NCBI RefSeq assembly: GCF_013778455.1
Contig: NZ_JACEHE010000005.1
Location: forward strand, 329,972-393,971
Length of the DNA: 64,000 bases
Reading direction: 5' to 3'
Source: Streptomyces himalayensis subsp. himalayensis
Lineage (GTDB): Bacteria; Actinomycetota; Actinomycetes; Streptomycetales; Streptomycetaceae
In this document: positions 45,029-53,178 of the stretch, in pieces
Position numbering within the stretch: position 1 is the stretch's first letter
Layout of the letters: each line of letters opens with the position of its first letter
Notes under the pieces: generated by a model
What the model saw: the letters and a program-made list of their open reading frames with translations, nothing else
Told to the model about the DNA's origin: nothing
Databases searched by the model: none
Position numbers and translations under genes: made by a program

Positions 45029-45069
45029 TGATCACCTGGTGATCAGGTGGGTGATCAGTCGGGTGATCA
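45029..45069. repeat. Phased TGATCA repeats upstream of tRNA-Leu
   Basis: TGATCA occurs at 45029, 45040, 45052 and 45064, spaced 11, 12 and 12 nt, the last three within GGTGATCAG. This is roughly one helical turn apart. The array ends about 60 nt before the tRNA gene. Confidence 0.75.
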
Positions 45070-45132
45070 GGCACCTCCGAATGTTTGCTATGGTTTTCCA
45101 CGTCGCCGCGGGAAACCGCGAGAGACCACCAA

Positions 45133-45217
45133 GTCCGGGTGGCGGAATGGCAGACGCGCTAGCTTGAGGTGCTAGTGCCCTTTATCGGGCGTGGGGGTTC
45201 AAGTCCCCCCTCGGACA
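45133..45217 (+). tRNA. tRNA-Leu (anticodon GAG)
   Basis: 85 nt, class II tRNA with a long variable arm. Acceptor arms GTCCGGG / CTCGGAC pair (one G-U), discriminator A; the anticodon stem CTAGC / GCTAG encloses TTGAGGT, so the anticodon is GAG reading CUC/CUU. The T arm is GGGGG-TTCAAGT-CCCCC. The 3' CCA is not encoded (ACAT follows), usual for Streptomyces. A perfect hairpin follows. Confidence 0.96.
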
Positions 45218-45225
45218 CATCGGCG

Positions 45226-45255
45226 AACTGCCGGTCACTTCGGTGACCGGCAGTT
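45226..45255 (+). terminator. tRNA-Leu terminator
   Basis: 13-bp perfect stem AACTGCCGGTCAC / GTGACCGGCAGTT with a TTCG tetraloop, then TT. Confidence 0.9.
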
Positions 45256-45295
45256 TTGCGTGTGGTCGGGCATGCGATGTCACTCCTCGACCGTG

Positions 45296-45489
45296 TCACT
45301 CCTCCACCGTGACGGCGATGGCTGGGCACTGCGCCGCGGCCTGCCGGACGTCGGCCCAGTGCTCGGCGGTCGGGCCGGCGACGAGCAGCACGACGCACGG
45401 TCCACAGCTTCGGTGCGGGCCAGCGCCTGCCCCCTACCGGCCTGCGGAGGCCTCGGGTGCAGATCGCACGGCACGTACGCCTGAGCGGG
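45296..45489 (-). pseudogene. Possible ferredoxin remnant
   Basis: Read on the minus strand, the frame ending at 45296 gives ...CGPCVVLLVAGPTAEHWADV then RQAAAQCPAIAVTVEE and stop. The C-terminal CPAIAVTVEE, preceded by a helix like ADVRQAAA, is typical of small [3Fe-4S]/[4Fe-4S] ferredoxins. Upstream the cysteine loop is unrecognisable and no start codon fits, and the frame runs into the opposite-strand gene. The stop region is tandemly duplicated (GTCACTCCTCGACCGT-like, 45279 and 45295). I infer decay; chance similarity is possible. Confidence 0.35.
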
Positions 45490-45519
45490 TGCCGGGCACC
45501 TGCCGGGCACAATGGCCGC

Positions 45520-45939
45520 ATGGCCCGACGCAAGATCCGTCCCTCCGCTCCGGCGGCCCCCGCCCTGTGCCCCTGCGGTTCCGGCACCACGTACGGCGAG
45601 TGCTGCGGCCGCCCCCACTCCGGGGCCTCCTCGGCGCCGACCGCCGAGGCGCTGATGCGGTCGCGGTACAGCGCGTTCGCGGTACGGGACGAGGCGTATC
45701 TGCTGCGGACCTGGCATCCGGAGACGCGGCCGCCGCGGGTGGAGTTCGATCCGGGGATGCGCTGGACGGGCCTGGAGATCGTCGGGACGACCGACGGGTC
45801 GGCCTTCCACACCACGGGCACGGTGACCTTCCGAGCGCACTACACGGACGGCGGCCGGCCGGGCGTTCTGCACGAGCGCAGCCGCTTCACGCGGGTCGAC
45901 GGGGCGTGGGTCTATGTCGACGGGGAGTTCGTCGCATAG
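45520..45939 (+). CDS. YchJ/UPF0225 family SEC-C-type protein
   Basis: 139 residues. N-terminal zinc motif CPCGSGTTYGECCGR (SEC-C-like, 17-31) followed by the YchJ core: TAEALMRSRYSAFAVRDEAYLLRTWHP, RWTGLEIVGTTDGSAFHTTGTVTFRAHY, and LHERSRFTRVDGAWVYVDGEF. The fold is NTF2-like. Function unknown; SEC-C domains often mediate zinc-dependent protein contacts. The ATG at 45520 gives the standard family length. Confidence 0.93.
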   Translation: MARRKIRPSAPAAPALCPCGSGTTYGECCGRPHSGASSAPTAEALMRSRYSAFAVRDEAYLLRTWHPETRPPRVEFDPGMRWTGLEIVGTTDGSAFHTTGTVTFRAHYTDGGRPGVLHERSRFTRVDGAWVYVDGEFVA

Positions 45940-45991
45940 CGGGGCGCCCGACTGCCGGTGCCCCGGTCGGAGCCGGAGGGCCGGGCCCGCC

Positions 45992-46693
45992 TCAGGGCGC
46001 CAGGATGTCCAGCTCCTGGAGCGCGCCCACCGCGATCTCGCGGGTGAGCTCCTCGGCGCGGGCCGCGTCGCCCTCCCGTACCGCCTCCGCGACCTGCACA
46101 TGCAGGCGGACCGCCGGCGGATCGGGGTCCTTGAACATCACCTGGTGGTGGGTGCGGCCGGACAGTACCTCGGCCACGAGGTCGCCGAGGTGCGCGAACA
46201 TCTCGTTGCCGGAGGCGTTGAGGATCACCCGGTGGAAGGCGATGTCGTGCACCAGGTACGCCTCCAGCTGCTGGCCGCGTGAGGTGGCGACCATGCCCAG
46301 GGCGCACTCGGTGAGTTCCGCGCACTGCTCGGGGGTGGCGTTGCGCGCGGCCAGTCCCGCGGCGACGGGTTCGACGGCCGAGCGCAGCACGGTCAGCGAG
46401 CGCAGCTGGCGCGGGCGGTCGGCGCCGGCGAGGCGCCAGCGGATGACCTGGGGGTCGTAGACGTTCCACTCCGCGACGGGGCGCACCGTCACGCCCACGC
46501 GACGACGGGACTCCACGAGGTGCATCGACTCCAGGACGCGCACCGCCTCGCGCATCACGGAGCGCGACACCTCGAGGCGCTCGGCCAGCTCGTCGGTGCG
46601 CAGCACGCTGCCCGGCTTGTACTCCCCGGCGGTGATGGCGGGCCCGAGGGTCTCCAGTACGCGTGCGTGCAGCCCCTGGGCCTGCGTCGTCAT
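45992..46693 (-). CDS. gntR: GntR-family (FCD) regulator of gluconate genes
   Basis: 233 residues. Winged helix (about 1-75; SVLRTDELAERLEVSRSVMREAVRVLESMHLVESRRRVGVTV) and FCD ligand-binding domain with DIAFHRVILNASGNEMF and HVQVAEAVREGD carrying metal/ligand His. It is divergent from gluconokinase-gluconate permease genes, the expected repressor of that operon. Its 130-nt shared promoter contains a perfect palindrome that fits a FadR-type operator, so it probably represses both directions and is relieved by gluconate or 6-phosphogluconate. Confidence 0.93.
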   Translation of the reverse strand: MTTQAQGLHARVLETLGPAITAGEYKPGSVLRTDELAERLEVSRSVMREAVRVLESMHLVESRRRVGVTVRPVAEWNVYDPQVIRWRLAGADRPRQLRSLTVLRSAVEPVAAGLAARNATPEQCAELTECALGMVATSRGQQLEAYLVHDIAFHRVILNASGNEMFAHLGDLVAEVLSGRTHHQVMFKDPDPPAVRLHVQVAEAVREGDAARAEELTREIAVGALQELDILAP

Positions 46694-46725
46694 GCGGTCA
46701 GCGTACGAGGCACCGGGCCGCGCTC

Positions 46726-46772
46726 AAAAGTCAGACTTTTACATCACACTCCCTTGAATTCATCAGACCTTT
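46726..46772. promoter_or_regulatory. GntR operator sites between gntR and gntK
   Basis: AAAAGTCAGACTTTT (46726-46740) is a perfect 15-bp palindrome; TCAGACCTTT (46763-46772) repeats one half with one change. The stretch is unusually A/T-rich for this genome and probably contains both promoters. Confidence 0.65.
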
Positions 46773-46823
46773 AAGCTTCAGTTACGTCGACACACGATGT
46801 CGATGAAGACAGCGAGGCAACTG

Positions 46824-47348
46824 ATGAGCACCCCCCAGGTCGTCGTGGTCATGGGCGTGGCAGGGACCGGCAAGACGACGATCGGCCCCCTGCTCGCGGC
46901 CCGGCTCGGCGTTCCCTACGCCGAGGGCGACGACTTTCATCCCGAGTCCAACATCGCGAAGATGTCGGCCGGGACGCCATTGACGGACGACGACCGCTGG
47001 CCCTGGCTCGACGCCATCGGCGCCTGGGCGCACAGCAGGGACGGTCTCGGTGGCGTCGTCAGCAGCTCGGCGTTGAAGCGGAGTTATCGCGACCGCTTGC
47101 GCGCCGCCGCTCCCGGCGTCGTCTTCGTCCACCTCACCGGCGACCGGAAGCTCATCGAGGACCGCATGTCGCATCGCGAAGGCCATTTCATGCCGACCGC
47201 CCTGCTGGACTCCCAGTTCGCCACGCTCCAGCCGCTGGAGCCGGACGAGGCGGGCGTCGCCGTCGATGTGTCGGGCAGCCCGGACGAGATCACCGACCGG
47301 GCGGTCGAAGCGCTCCGCGCCTTCGCGCGGCGGCAGCCGGCCGAGTAG
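46824..47348 (+). CDS. gntK: Gluconokinase
   Basis: 174 residues. P-loop GVAGTGKTT (about 10-18) directly after MSTPQVVVVM, then YAEGDDFHPESNIAKMSAGTPLTDDDRWPWL and the lid-like CSALKRSYRDRLR-type segment (here SSALKRSYRDRLR), ending VFVHLTGDRKLIEDRMSHREGHFMP. Phosphorylates gluconate to 6-phosphogluconate. The first in-frame ATG is 46797; I prefer 46824 because it gives the family's usual beginning. Followed by gntP after 110 nt. Confidence 0.96.
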   Translation: MSTPQVVVVMGVAGTGKTTIGPLLAARLGVPYAEGDDFHPESNIAKMSAGTPLTDDDRWPWLDAIGAWAHSRDGLGGVVSSSALKRSYRDRLRAAAPGVVFVHLTGDRKLIEDRMSHREGHFMPTALLDSQFATLQPLEPDEAGVAVDVSGSPDEITDRAVEALRAFARRQPAE

Positions 47349-47458
47349 CACCCCTCCCCCGTGGCCGGTCCGGCCGGCGGGCGCGCCTGCCTGCTCCCAC
47401 CGCCGCACCCCACAGCTCTTGACCCGCAAACCTCCCAACCCATGCAAGGAAACAGACC

Positions 47459-48856
47459 GTGACCAGTCTCAGCGTCGAGACGCTGGCAGCGGACGCTGTC
47501 GAGCCGATCACCTCGGCGGGCAATGCCCAGCTCGGGATAGCCGTCCTCGCGGGCATCGCCGTCATCGTCCTGCTCATCACGAAGTTCAAGCTCCATGCGT
47601 TCCTGGCGCTGACCATCGGGTCACTCGCGCTCGGCGCCTTCGCGGGCGCCCCGCTCGACAAGGCCATCGCGAGCTTCACCACCGGCCTGGGCTCCACCGT
47701 GGCGGGCGTGGGCGTGCTGATCGCGCTGGGCGCGATCCTCGGCAAGCTGCTGGCCGACTCCGGCGGCGCGGACCAGATCGTCGACACGATCCTCGCCAAG
47801 GCGAGCGGGCGCACCATGCCCTGGGCAATGGTGCTGATCGCCTCCGTGATCGGGCTGCCGCTCTTCTTCGAGGTCGGCATCGTGCTGCTGATCCCGGTGG
47901 TGCTGATGGTCGCCAAGCGCGGCAACTACTCGCTGATGCGCATCGGCATCCCGGCGCTCGCCGGTCTGTCCGTGATGCACGGCCTCATCCCGCCGCACCC
48001 CGGCCCGCTGGTCGCGATCGACGCGATCAAGGCCAACCTCGGCGTGACGCTGGCCCTCGGCATCGTCGTCGCCATCCCGACAGTGATCATCGCGGGTCCG
48101 CTGTTCTCGAAGTACGCGGCCCGCTGGGTGGACGTACCGGTGCCGGAGCGGATGACCCAGCAGCGCCCGTCCGAGGACCTGGACAAGCGCCCGGGCTTCG
48201 GCATCACCCTCGCCACGGTGCTGCTGCCCGTCGTGCTCATGCTGGCCAAGGCCCTTGTGGACATCGTCATCGACGACCCCGAGAACTCCGTGCAGCGGGT
48301 CTTCGACGTCATCGGTTCGTCGATGTTCGCGCTGCTCGCCGCAGTGATCGTCGGCATCTTCACGCTGGGCCGCGCAGCTGGATTCACCAAGGAGCGGATC
48401 TCCTCCACCGTCGAGACGTCGCTCGCCCCGATCGCGGGGATCCTGCTGATCGTCGGCGCGGGCGGCGGCTTCAAGCAGACGCTGATCGACTCCGGTGTCG
48501 GCCAGATGATCCTGGACTTCTCCAAGGACTGGTCGATCCCGGCGCTGCTGCTGGCCTGGCTGATCGCGGTGGCGATCCGCCTCGCGACCGGCTCGGCGAC
48601 CGTGGCGACGATCTCCGCGGCCGGACTGGTGGCTCCGCTGGCTGCCGACATGTCGACCACGCACGCCGCCCTGCTGGTACTGGCGATCGGCGCGGGCTCG
48701 CTCTTCTTCAGCCACGTCAACGACGCCGGATTCTGGCTCGTCAAGGAGTACTTCGGGCTGAACGTCGGCCAGACCATCAAGACCTGGTCCGTGATGGAGA
48801 CGATCATCTCGGTGGTGGCGGGAGCCCTGGTACTGCTGCTGTCCTTGATCATCTAG
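47459..48856 (+). CDS. gntP: Gluconate permease GntP
   Basis: 465 residues, 12-14 membrane helices of the GntP family. Family segments: LHAFLALTIGSLALG, GVGVLIALGAILGKLLADSGGA, ASVIGLPLFFEVGIVLLIPVV, MHGLIPPHPGPL, ATGSATVATISAAGLVAP and SLFFSHVNDAGFWLVKEYF. It imports gluconate by proton symport; the product gluconate is then phosphorylated by the gntK product. GTG start; MetVal-type beginning VTSLSVETLAADAVEP is a short periplasmic-side lead. Confidence 0.96.
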   Translation: MTSLSVETLAADAVEPITSAGNAQLGIAVLAGIAVIVLLITKFKLHAFLALTIGSLALGAFAGAPLDKAIASFTTGLGSTVAGVGVLIALGAILGKLLADSGGADQIVDTILAKASGRTMPWAMVLIASVIGLPLFFEVGIVLLIPVVLMVAKRGNYSLMRIGIPALAGLSVMHGLIPPHPGPLVAIDAIKANLGVTLALGIVVAIPTVIIAGPLFSKYAARWVDVPVPERMTQQRPSEDLDKRPGFGITLATVLLPVVLMLAKALVDIVIDDPENSVQRVFDVIGSSMFALLAAVIVGIFTLGRAAGFTKERISSTVETSLAPIAGILLIVGAGGGFKQTLIDSGVGQMILDFSKDWSIPALLLAWLIAVAIRLATGSATVATISAAGLVAPLAADMSTTHAALLVLAIGAGSLFFSHVNDAGFWLVKEYFGLNVGQTIKTWSVMETIISVVAGALVLLLSLII

Positions 48857-48878
48857 CGTCGGCCGACACGGCGTTCGC

Positions 48879-48920
48879 GGCGACGGTGAGACCCCACGAC
48901 GATGGGTTCTCACCGTCGCC
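48879..48920. terminator. gntP terminator
   Basis: 13-bp perfect stem GGCGACGGTGAGA / TCTCACCGTCGCC, 22 nt after gntP and facing the convergent cytochrome gene. Confidence 0.9.
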
Positions 48921-48951
48921 GTTCGCATGACGGGCGATGAGACCAGCGCGC

Positions 48952-49611
48952 CTACGGCCGCCACAGCGGATGTTCGCGTTTCGCCCACTCCCGGTCCACG
49001 GAACCCGTACGCAGGCCGCGGCGGGCCTCCGGGTCGGCCAGGGCCATGCCGATGTGGCCGGCCAGGACGATGCCGATCGTCAGTGCCAGCCAGTCGTGGA
49101 CGAAGGTCGCGCCGGTGCGCCACACGAGTGGGGTCAGATGTGTGAACCACATCAGCAGCCCGGTGCCGAGCATCACCAGCACGGCTCCGGCGGTCCACGC
49201 GGCGTAGGTCTTCTGTCCGGCGTTGAACTTCCCTGCCGGACGCGACTCCGGGCGCCTGTCACGGCGTACGACCGCACGCAGCCACCGCCGGTCGTGCGGG
49301 CCGAAGCGGTTCAGGAGCCGCAGATCCGCGCGGAAGGCGCGGGAGGCTAGGCCCGCCAGCGCCGGGACCGGCAGCAGCAGTCCCGACCATTCGTGGAGGA
49401 TGACCACGAGGGCGCGGCGGCCGACGAGTTCGGCGAGCTGGGGCACGTAGAGACTGGCGGCCGTCGCCACGCAGACGCTCATCAGGGCGGCCGTGGTGCG
49501 GTGCACCCAGCGCTCGGCACGAGTGAAGCGGCGAACTCGGGACGGCTGTTCGGACGCGGCGCCTTCCCGCACAAGGCCGTGTCCGCCCCGCAGTTCAGGT
49601 CGTGGGCTCAT
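48952..49611 (-). CDS. Cytochrome b561/b6-type membrane subunit
   Basis: 219 residues with four membrane helices: VHRTTAALMSVCVATAASLYV, LVVILHEWSGLLLPVPALAGL, TAGAVLVMLGTGLLMWFTHL, TFVHDWLALTIGIVLAGHIGMAL. Histidines in helices 1, 2 and 4 (VHR, LHE, VHDW, GHIG) fit b-type haem ligation. It starts 17 nt inside the end of the molybdoenzyme gene, so both are made together; it probably anchors the enzyme and exchanges electrons between it and the quinone pool. Confidence 0.9.
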   Translation of the reverse strand: MSPRPELRGGHGLVREGAASEQPSRVRRFTRAERWVHRTTAALMSVCVATAASLYVPQLAELVGRRALVVILHEWSGLLLPVPALAGLASRAFRADLRLLNRFGPHDRRWLRAVVRRDRRPESRPAGKFNAGQKTYAAWTAGAVLVMLGTGLLMWFTHLTPLVWRTGATFVHDWLALTIGIVLAGHIGMALADPEARRGLRTGSVDREWAKREHPLWRP

Positions 49612-50353
49612 CGTCCCGTCCGTTCGAGCGGCCCACCCACGCGTCCACGTCGTAGCCGCGCTTTTCCCAGTACCCGGGCCGGACGTCCTCTGTGAGAGTG
49701 ATGCCGGAGAGCCACTTCGCGGACTTGTAGAAGTACATCGGTGCCACATAGAGGCGGACAGGACCGCCGTGCGAGTGGCTCACGGGCTTGTCCTGCATCC
49801 GCAGGGCCACCAGGACGTCGTCCCCGCGGGCCTGCCGCAGCGTGAGGCTCTCGGTGTACGTGCCGTCGAAGCACGTGAAGCGGACCGCCGTGGCCGCCGG
49901 GCGCACTCCCGCGGCGTCCAGCAGCCTCGACAGCTGTACGCCCTCGAAGGGCGTGTCCGGCACCCGCCATCCGGTGACGCACTGGACGTCGCGCACGAGC
50001 CGCGTCTGCGGCATGGCACGCAGCTCGGCGAGTGTGTACGTGGTGGGGCGGTCGACCAGTCCGTCGATCGTCAGCCGGTAGTCGTCGGCGCCCTTGTGCG
50101 GTACGGACGAGGCGACCGAGTAGTAGCGGAAGCCGCCGCCGTTGGGGAGCAGGCCGGTCAGGCCGGTCGGGTCCTTGTCCGCCGCGTTGCCGAGGAAGGA
50201 CTCAAGACCGCGCTGGAGCGGAGGGGCGGCGGCCACGCCCAGCGCGCCGAGCCCGAGCATGCCGAGCACGAGACGGCGGCCGACCGGTGTCCCGTGCCCC
50301 TCTTCTTCGGGCTCTTGGAGCTCCGAGGGCTCTGCGGGTTGTTCTGAGGTCAC
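49595..50353 (-). CDS. Molybdopterin-dependent oxidoreductase (sulfite-oxidase fold)
   Basis: 252 residues. Twin-arginine-like lead RRLVLGMLGLGALGVAAAPP (26-45) suggests Tat export or membrane anchoring with the cofactor inserted. The Oxidored_molyb domain has the molybdenum-ligand Cys in VRDVQCVTGWRVPDTPFEGV and SHGGPVRLYVAPMYFYKSAKW of the cofactor pocket. Related enzymes include MsrP (protein methionine sulfoxide reductase) and sulfite dehydrogenases; which reaction applies is not decided by sequence. Coupled to the cytochrome b gene by a 17-nt overlap. Confidence 0.92.
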   Translation of the reverse strand: MTSEQPAEPSELQEPEEEGHGTPVGRRLVLGMLGLGALGVAAAPPLQRGLESFLGNAADKDPTGLTGLLPNGGGFRYYSVASSVPHKGADDYRLTIDGLVDRPTTYTLAELRAMPQTRLVRDVQCVTGWRVPDTPFEGVQLSRLLDAAGVRPAATAVRFTCFDGTYTESLTLRQARGDDVLVALRMQDKPVSHSHGGPVRLYVAPMYFYKSAKWLSGITLTEDVRPGYWEKRGYDVDAWVGRSNGRDDEPTT

Positions 50354-50364
50354 CCATCGATTCG

Positions 50365-50407
50365 AACACCCGCGGGCCCTGGAGACCAGGGGCCGCGGGT
50401 GTTCGTC
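50365..50407 (-). terminator. Terminator after the APC permease gene
   Basis: CGAACACCCGCGG / CCGCGGGTGTTCG 13-bp arms, extended by GCC pairs, 26 nt past the permease stop. Confidence 0.85.
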
Positions 50408-50432
50408 AGACTTCTGTCATCTCGCTACAGCG

Positions 50433-51965
50433 TCATCGCGAGACTTCGTACTCCGCCGCCTTCTCGAGCTGGAACGCCTCGTTCCCCAGGCCTATACGCG
50501 CATGCGCCTCCGGCCTCCGGCTGCGGAGCACCGCGCCGTGGACGAGCCCGACCACGGCGGCCAGCGCGATGATGCCGGGCAGCACCCAGCTGAGGGACGA
50601 ATCCGGGCCCGCGCCGACGAGGACGTCGAAGTCCTTGACGGTGTAGACCGCGATGACGAGCAGGGCGATCCCGGCGACCGCGGACGTGACCAGGCGCCAG
50701 GCCTGGGCGCGCGCGGCGCCCCGGCGGGCGAAGAAGACGATGACGGCGAGCGACGCGGTGGCCATCAGCAGGATGACGCCGAGCGCGCCGACGTTGCCCA
50801 TCCAGGTGAACAGGTGCAGCACGGGCGCCGTCGGATCGCCGGCCGCTCCCTCGTCGGTGATCGCGAAGGCCACGACCACCACCACGGAGATCGCGGTCTG
50901 CAGCAGCGAACCGGTGCCGGGCGCGCCACTGGCGTTGCTGGTACGGCCGAAGGCGGCGGGCAGCAGGCCCTCGCGGCCCATGGCGAAGGCGTACCGGGCG
51001 ACGACGTTGTGGAAGCTGAGCATCGCGGCGAACATGCCGGTGACGAACAGGACGTGCAGGACGTCGGTGAAGGTGGCGCCGAGGGTGTTCTCGGTGAGGA
51101 AGAACAGCAGGCCGGCACTCTGCTTCTGAGCGGCCGCGACGATGCCGGACGGGCCCGTGGCGACGGTGAGCGCCCAGCAGCTGAGGGCGAAGAAGACGGC
51201 GACGAACCCGATCGCCAGGAACATCACGCGGGCGACGACGAGGTGGGGACGGCTTGTCTCCTCGGCGTAGACAGGCGCCTGTTCGAAGCCGAGGAAGGCC
51301 GCGACGCAGAAGCACAGTGCGGTACCGAGGCCCGCACCGGTCAGGGTTTCGGGGTTGAACGCCTGCAGCGACAGGCCTTCCTTGGCGGGGTCGGCGACCG
51401 CCGCGATGTCGAAGATCACGACGAGCGCCACCTCGATGACCAGCAGCACGCCGAGCACGCGCGCGTTGAGGTCGATCTTCAGCCAGCCCAGGGCGCCGAC
51501 GACGAGCGCGGCCGCGAGGGCGGGGATCCACCAGGCGACCTCCGTCTCGAGGTAGGTGGCGAACAGCCCGGAGACCTCGAAACCGAGGATGCCGTAGACG
51601 CCGACCTGCAGCGCGCTGTAGGCGACGAGTGCGACCAGCGCCGCGCCCGAGCCCGCCGTGCCGCCCAGGCCGCGCGATATGTACGCGTAGAAGGCACCGG
51701 CGTTGTGGACGTGCCGGCTCATCTCGGCGTACCCGAAGCTGAACAGCGCCAGCACCACGCCCAGGATGACGAAGAGCAGGGGCTGTCCGACGATCCCCAT
51801 CACCCCGAATGTGGTGGGCATGACACCCGCGACGACCATGAGGGGTGCCGTGGCGGCGAGCACGGACAGCAGCAGCCCTGCCGTGCCGAGGCGGTCGGCG
51901 CGCAGGGCACGCTCCTGCCCCTTGTAGGTTCTGATCTCGCTCGTGCTCGAACTGCCCGTGGTCAT
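50433..51965 (-). CDS. APC-superfamily amino acid permease
   Basis: 510 residues, about 12 membrane helices. The APC beginning GTAGLLLSVLAATAPLMVVAGVMP, the unwound helix-1 style glycine-rich region, the helix 2-3 segment FSFGYAEMSRHVHNAGAFYAYISRGLGG and FLGFEQAPVYAEETSRP (helix 6 with FE) are characteristic. Substrate (amino acid or amine) not predictable. ATG start MTTGSSSTSE precedes a short cytoplasmic tail. Monocistronic: a hairpin follows its stop. Confidence 0.94.
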   Translation of the reverse strand: MTTGSSSTSEIRTYKGQERALRADRLGTAGLLLSVLAATAPLMVVAGVMPTTFGVMGIVGQPLLFVILGVVLALFSFGYAEMSRHVHNAGAFYAYISRGLGGTAGSGAALVALVAYSALQVGVYGILGFEVSGLFATYLETEVAWWIPALAAALVVGALGWLKIDLNARVLGVLLVIEVALVVIFDIAAVADPAKEGLSLQAFNPETLTGAGLGTALCFCVAAFLGFEQAPVYAEETSRPHLVVARVMFLAIGFVAVFFALSCWALTVATGPSGIVAAAQKQSAGLLFFLTENTLGATFTDVLHVLFVTGMFAAMLSFHNVVARYAFAMGREGLLPAAFGRTSNASGAPGTGSLLQTAISVVVVVAFAITDEGAAGDPTAPVLHLFTWMGNVGALGVILLMATASLAVIVFFARRGAARAQAWRLVTSAVAGIALLVIAVYTVKDFDVLVGAGPDSSLSWVLPGIIALAAVVGLVHGAVLRSRRPEAHARIGLGNEAFQLEKAAEYEVSR

Positions 51966-52049
51966 GACGGGGGTTGTCCTTTCGCGGCAGGCGACTTGCG
52001 GATGAGGAACGGCTGGGAAGGAACGGCGGAAACGGCGGTCGGGTGCGGG

Positions 52050-52994
52050 CTAGGCGGTGCCGAGTGCGATGTTGCGCGCGGTGTGGAAGGCGTCGTACGG
52101 ATCCCGGTCCGGGTACGACCAGGGGGCCCGGGTCGCATGCGGTCCTATGCGGTGGAACAGCGCGGCCGCCTCGGCGGGACGGCCCTCGCAGACCTTCGCG
52201 TGGGCGAGGAAGTTCAGATCGATGCGGTTGCGGGGATGGTCGTCACGCTCCCACTCCAGCCACCAGTCGAATGCCGCCTTCATGACCTGGCGGGCCCGGC
52301 GTCCCGTCCAGTGCCGACCGCACGCCGCGTCGCGGGGTTCCATGCCGGCGGCGGCCAGAACGCGGTAGCGCTCGGCGTGCGCGACGACGGGCAGGATGGC
52401 CAGCGGAGAGTCCTCGGACGCCTGTTCGGCGGCCCAGGACGCGAAGTCGTACACCTCGTGCATCGGGTCCTGGCCGGCTTCGACGTGCCGTTCCGCCAGG
52501 CGGGCCACCATCAGATGGTGGGCGTGGTGGTGGTCCGGGTGGCGGTGGCGGACCTCGTCGAAGAGCCGTACGACGTCTTCGTCACGGCCCGTCGCGCGCT
52601 CGAGGATCAGCAGCGAGAGCCAGGGCGTCGGGTCGTCCGGGACGAGTGCGGCCGCGGCGTGGCACGCCTTGCGCACGTGGTCGGGGCGCTCCTTGCCGTT
52701 CAGGGCGCGCAAGACCATGGCGCAGGCCTGGAGTACGACCGCGTCGGCCGACTCGGGCTCCGCCAGCCGCCACTCGCGGGACCAGGCGGCGGTGCTCGGC
52801 TCCTGGGCGAGGACGGTGATCCGGTGGCCGCGGCGGTCCCAGTCGTCGCCGGTGGCCGCCAGCAGCGAGCGGACGGCGGTCCAGCGGCCCTGGGCCAGGG
52901 CGGTACGGGCGGAGGCGAGTTCCGTGTCGTCCAGCGCGGGGTCGAATGCGCGTTCTGTCCGCTTGCGGGCACGGCCGAAGGGGGGTGGGGACAC
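52050..52994 (-). CDS. Helical-repeat protein of unknown function
   Basis: 314 residues from a GTG. Mostly helical and rich in paired helices, e.g. ELASARTALAQGRWTAVRSLLAATGDDWDRRGHRI and KACHAAAALVPDDPTPWLSLLILERATGRDEDVVRLFDEVRHRHPDHHHAH, resembling TPR-like repeats; repeated Trp residues and the His cluster HHHAHHLM are notable. I do not recognise a named family beyond general occurrence in Streptomyces. It stands 85 nt upstream of the APC permease gene on the same strand, so co-transcription is possible. Confidence 0.8.
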   Translation of the reverse strand: MSPPPFGRARKRTERAFDPALDDTELASARTALAQGRWTAVRSLLAATGDDWDRRGHRITVLAQEPSTAAWSREWRLAEPESADAVVLQACAMVLRALNGKERPDHVRKACHAAAALVPDDPTPWLSLLILERATGRDEDVVRLFDEVRHRHPDHHHAHHLMVARLAERHVEAGQDPMHEVYDFASWAAEQASEDSPLAILPVVAHAERYRVLAAAGMEPRDAACGRHWTGRRARQVMKAAFDWWLEWERDDHPRNRIDLNFLAHAKVCEGRPAEAAALFHRIGPHATRAPWSYPDRDPYDAFHTARNIALGTA

Positions 52995-53101
52995 CGTGGG
53001 TTCCTTTATGACACGGCTATGCGCGGTTATGGCACGGTGTGCCAGCGGTGATCACGGACAGCAAAGCGGAGGGGGTTGTTTCCGTCAAGGGCGCCTTGGT
53101 G

Positions 53102-53151
53102 CCTACTCGTGTCAACTGGGCTGGTTTGCTCCGCCGGTCAACACGAGTAGG
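53102..53151 (-). terminator. Terminator after the FAD dehydrogenase gene
   Basis: CCTACTCGTGT / ACACGAGTAGG, 11-bp arms about 28 nt apart, starting 28 nt beyond the stop at 53179. Nothing else was seen in 52995-53178. Confidence 0.6.
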
Positions 53152-53178
53152 ACGCACCCCTGCCCCAGCGGGTATCCG

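Noticed and set aside
50142..53051. Plus-strand frame of about 970 codons opposite the molybdoenzyme, APC permease and helical-repeat genes
   Set aside because: Antisense to three well-supported genes; Asp/Glu/His/Gln-rich shadow composition.
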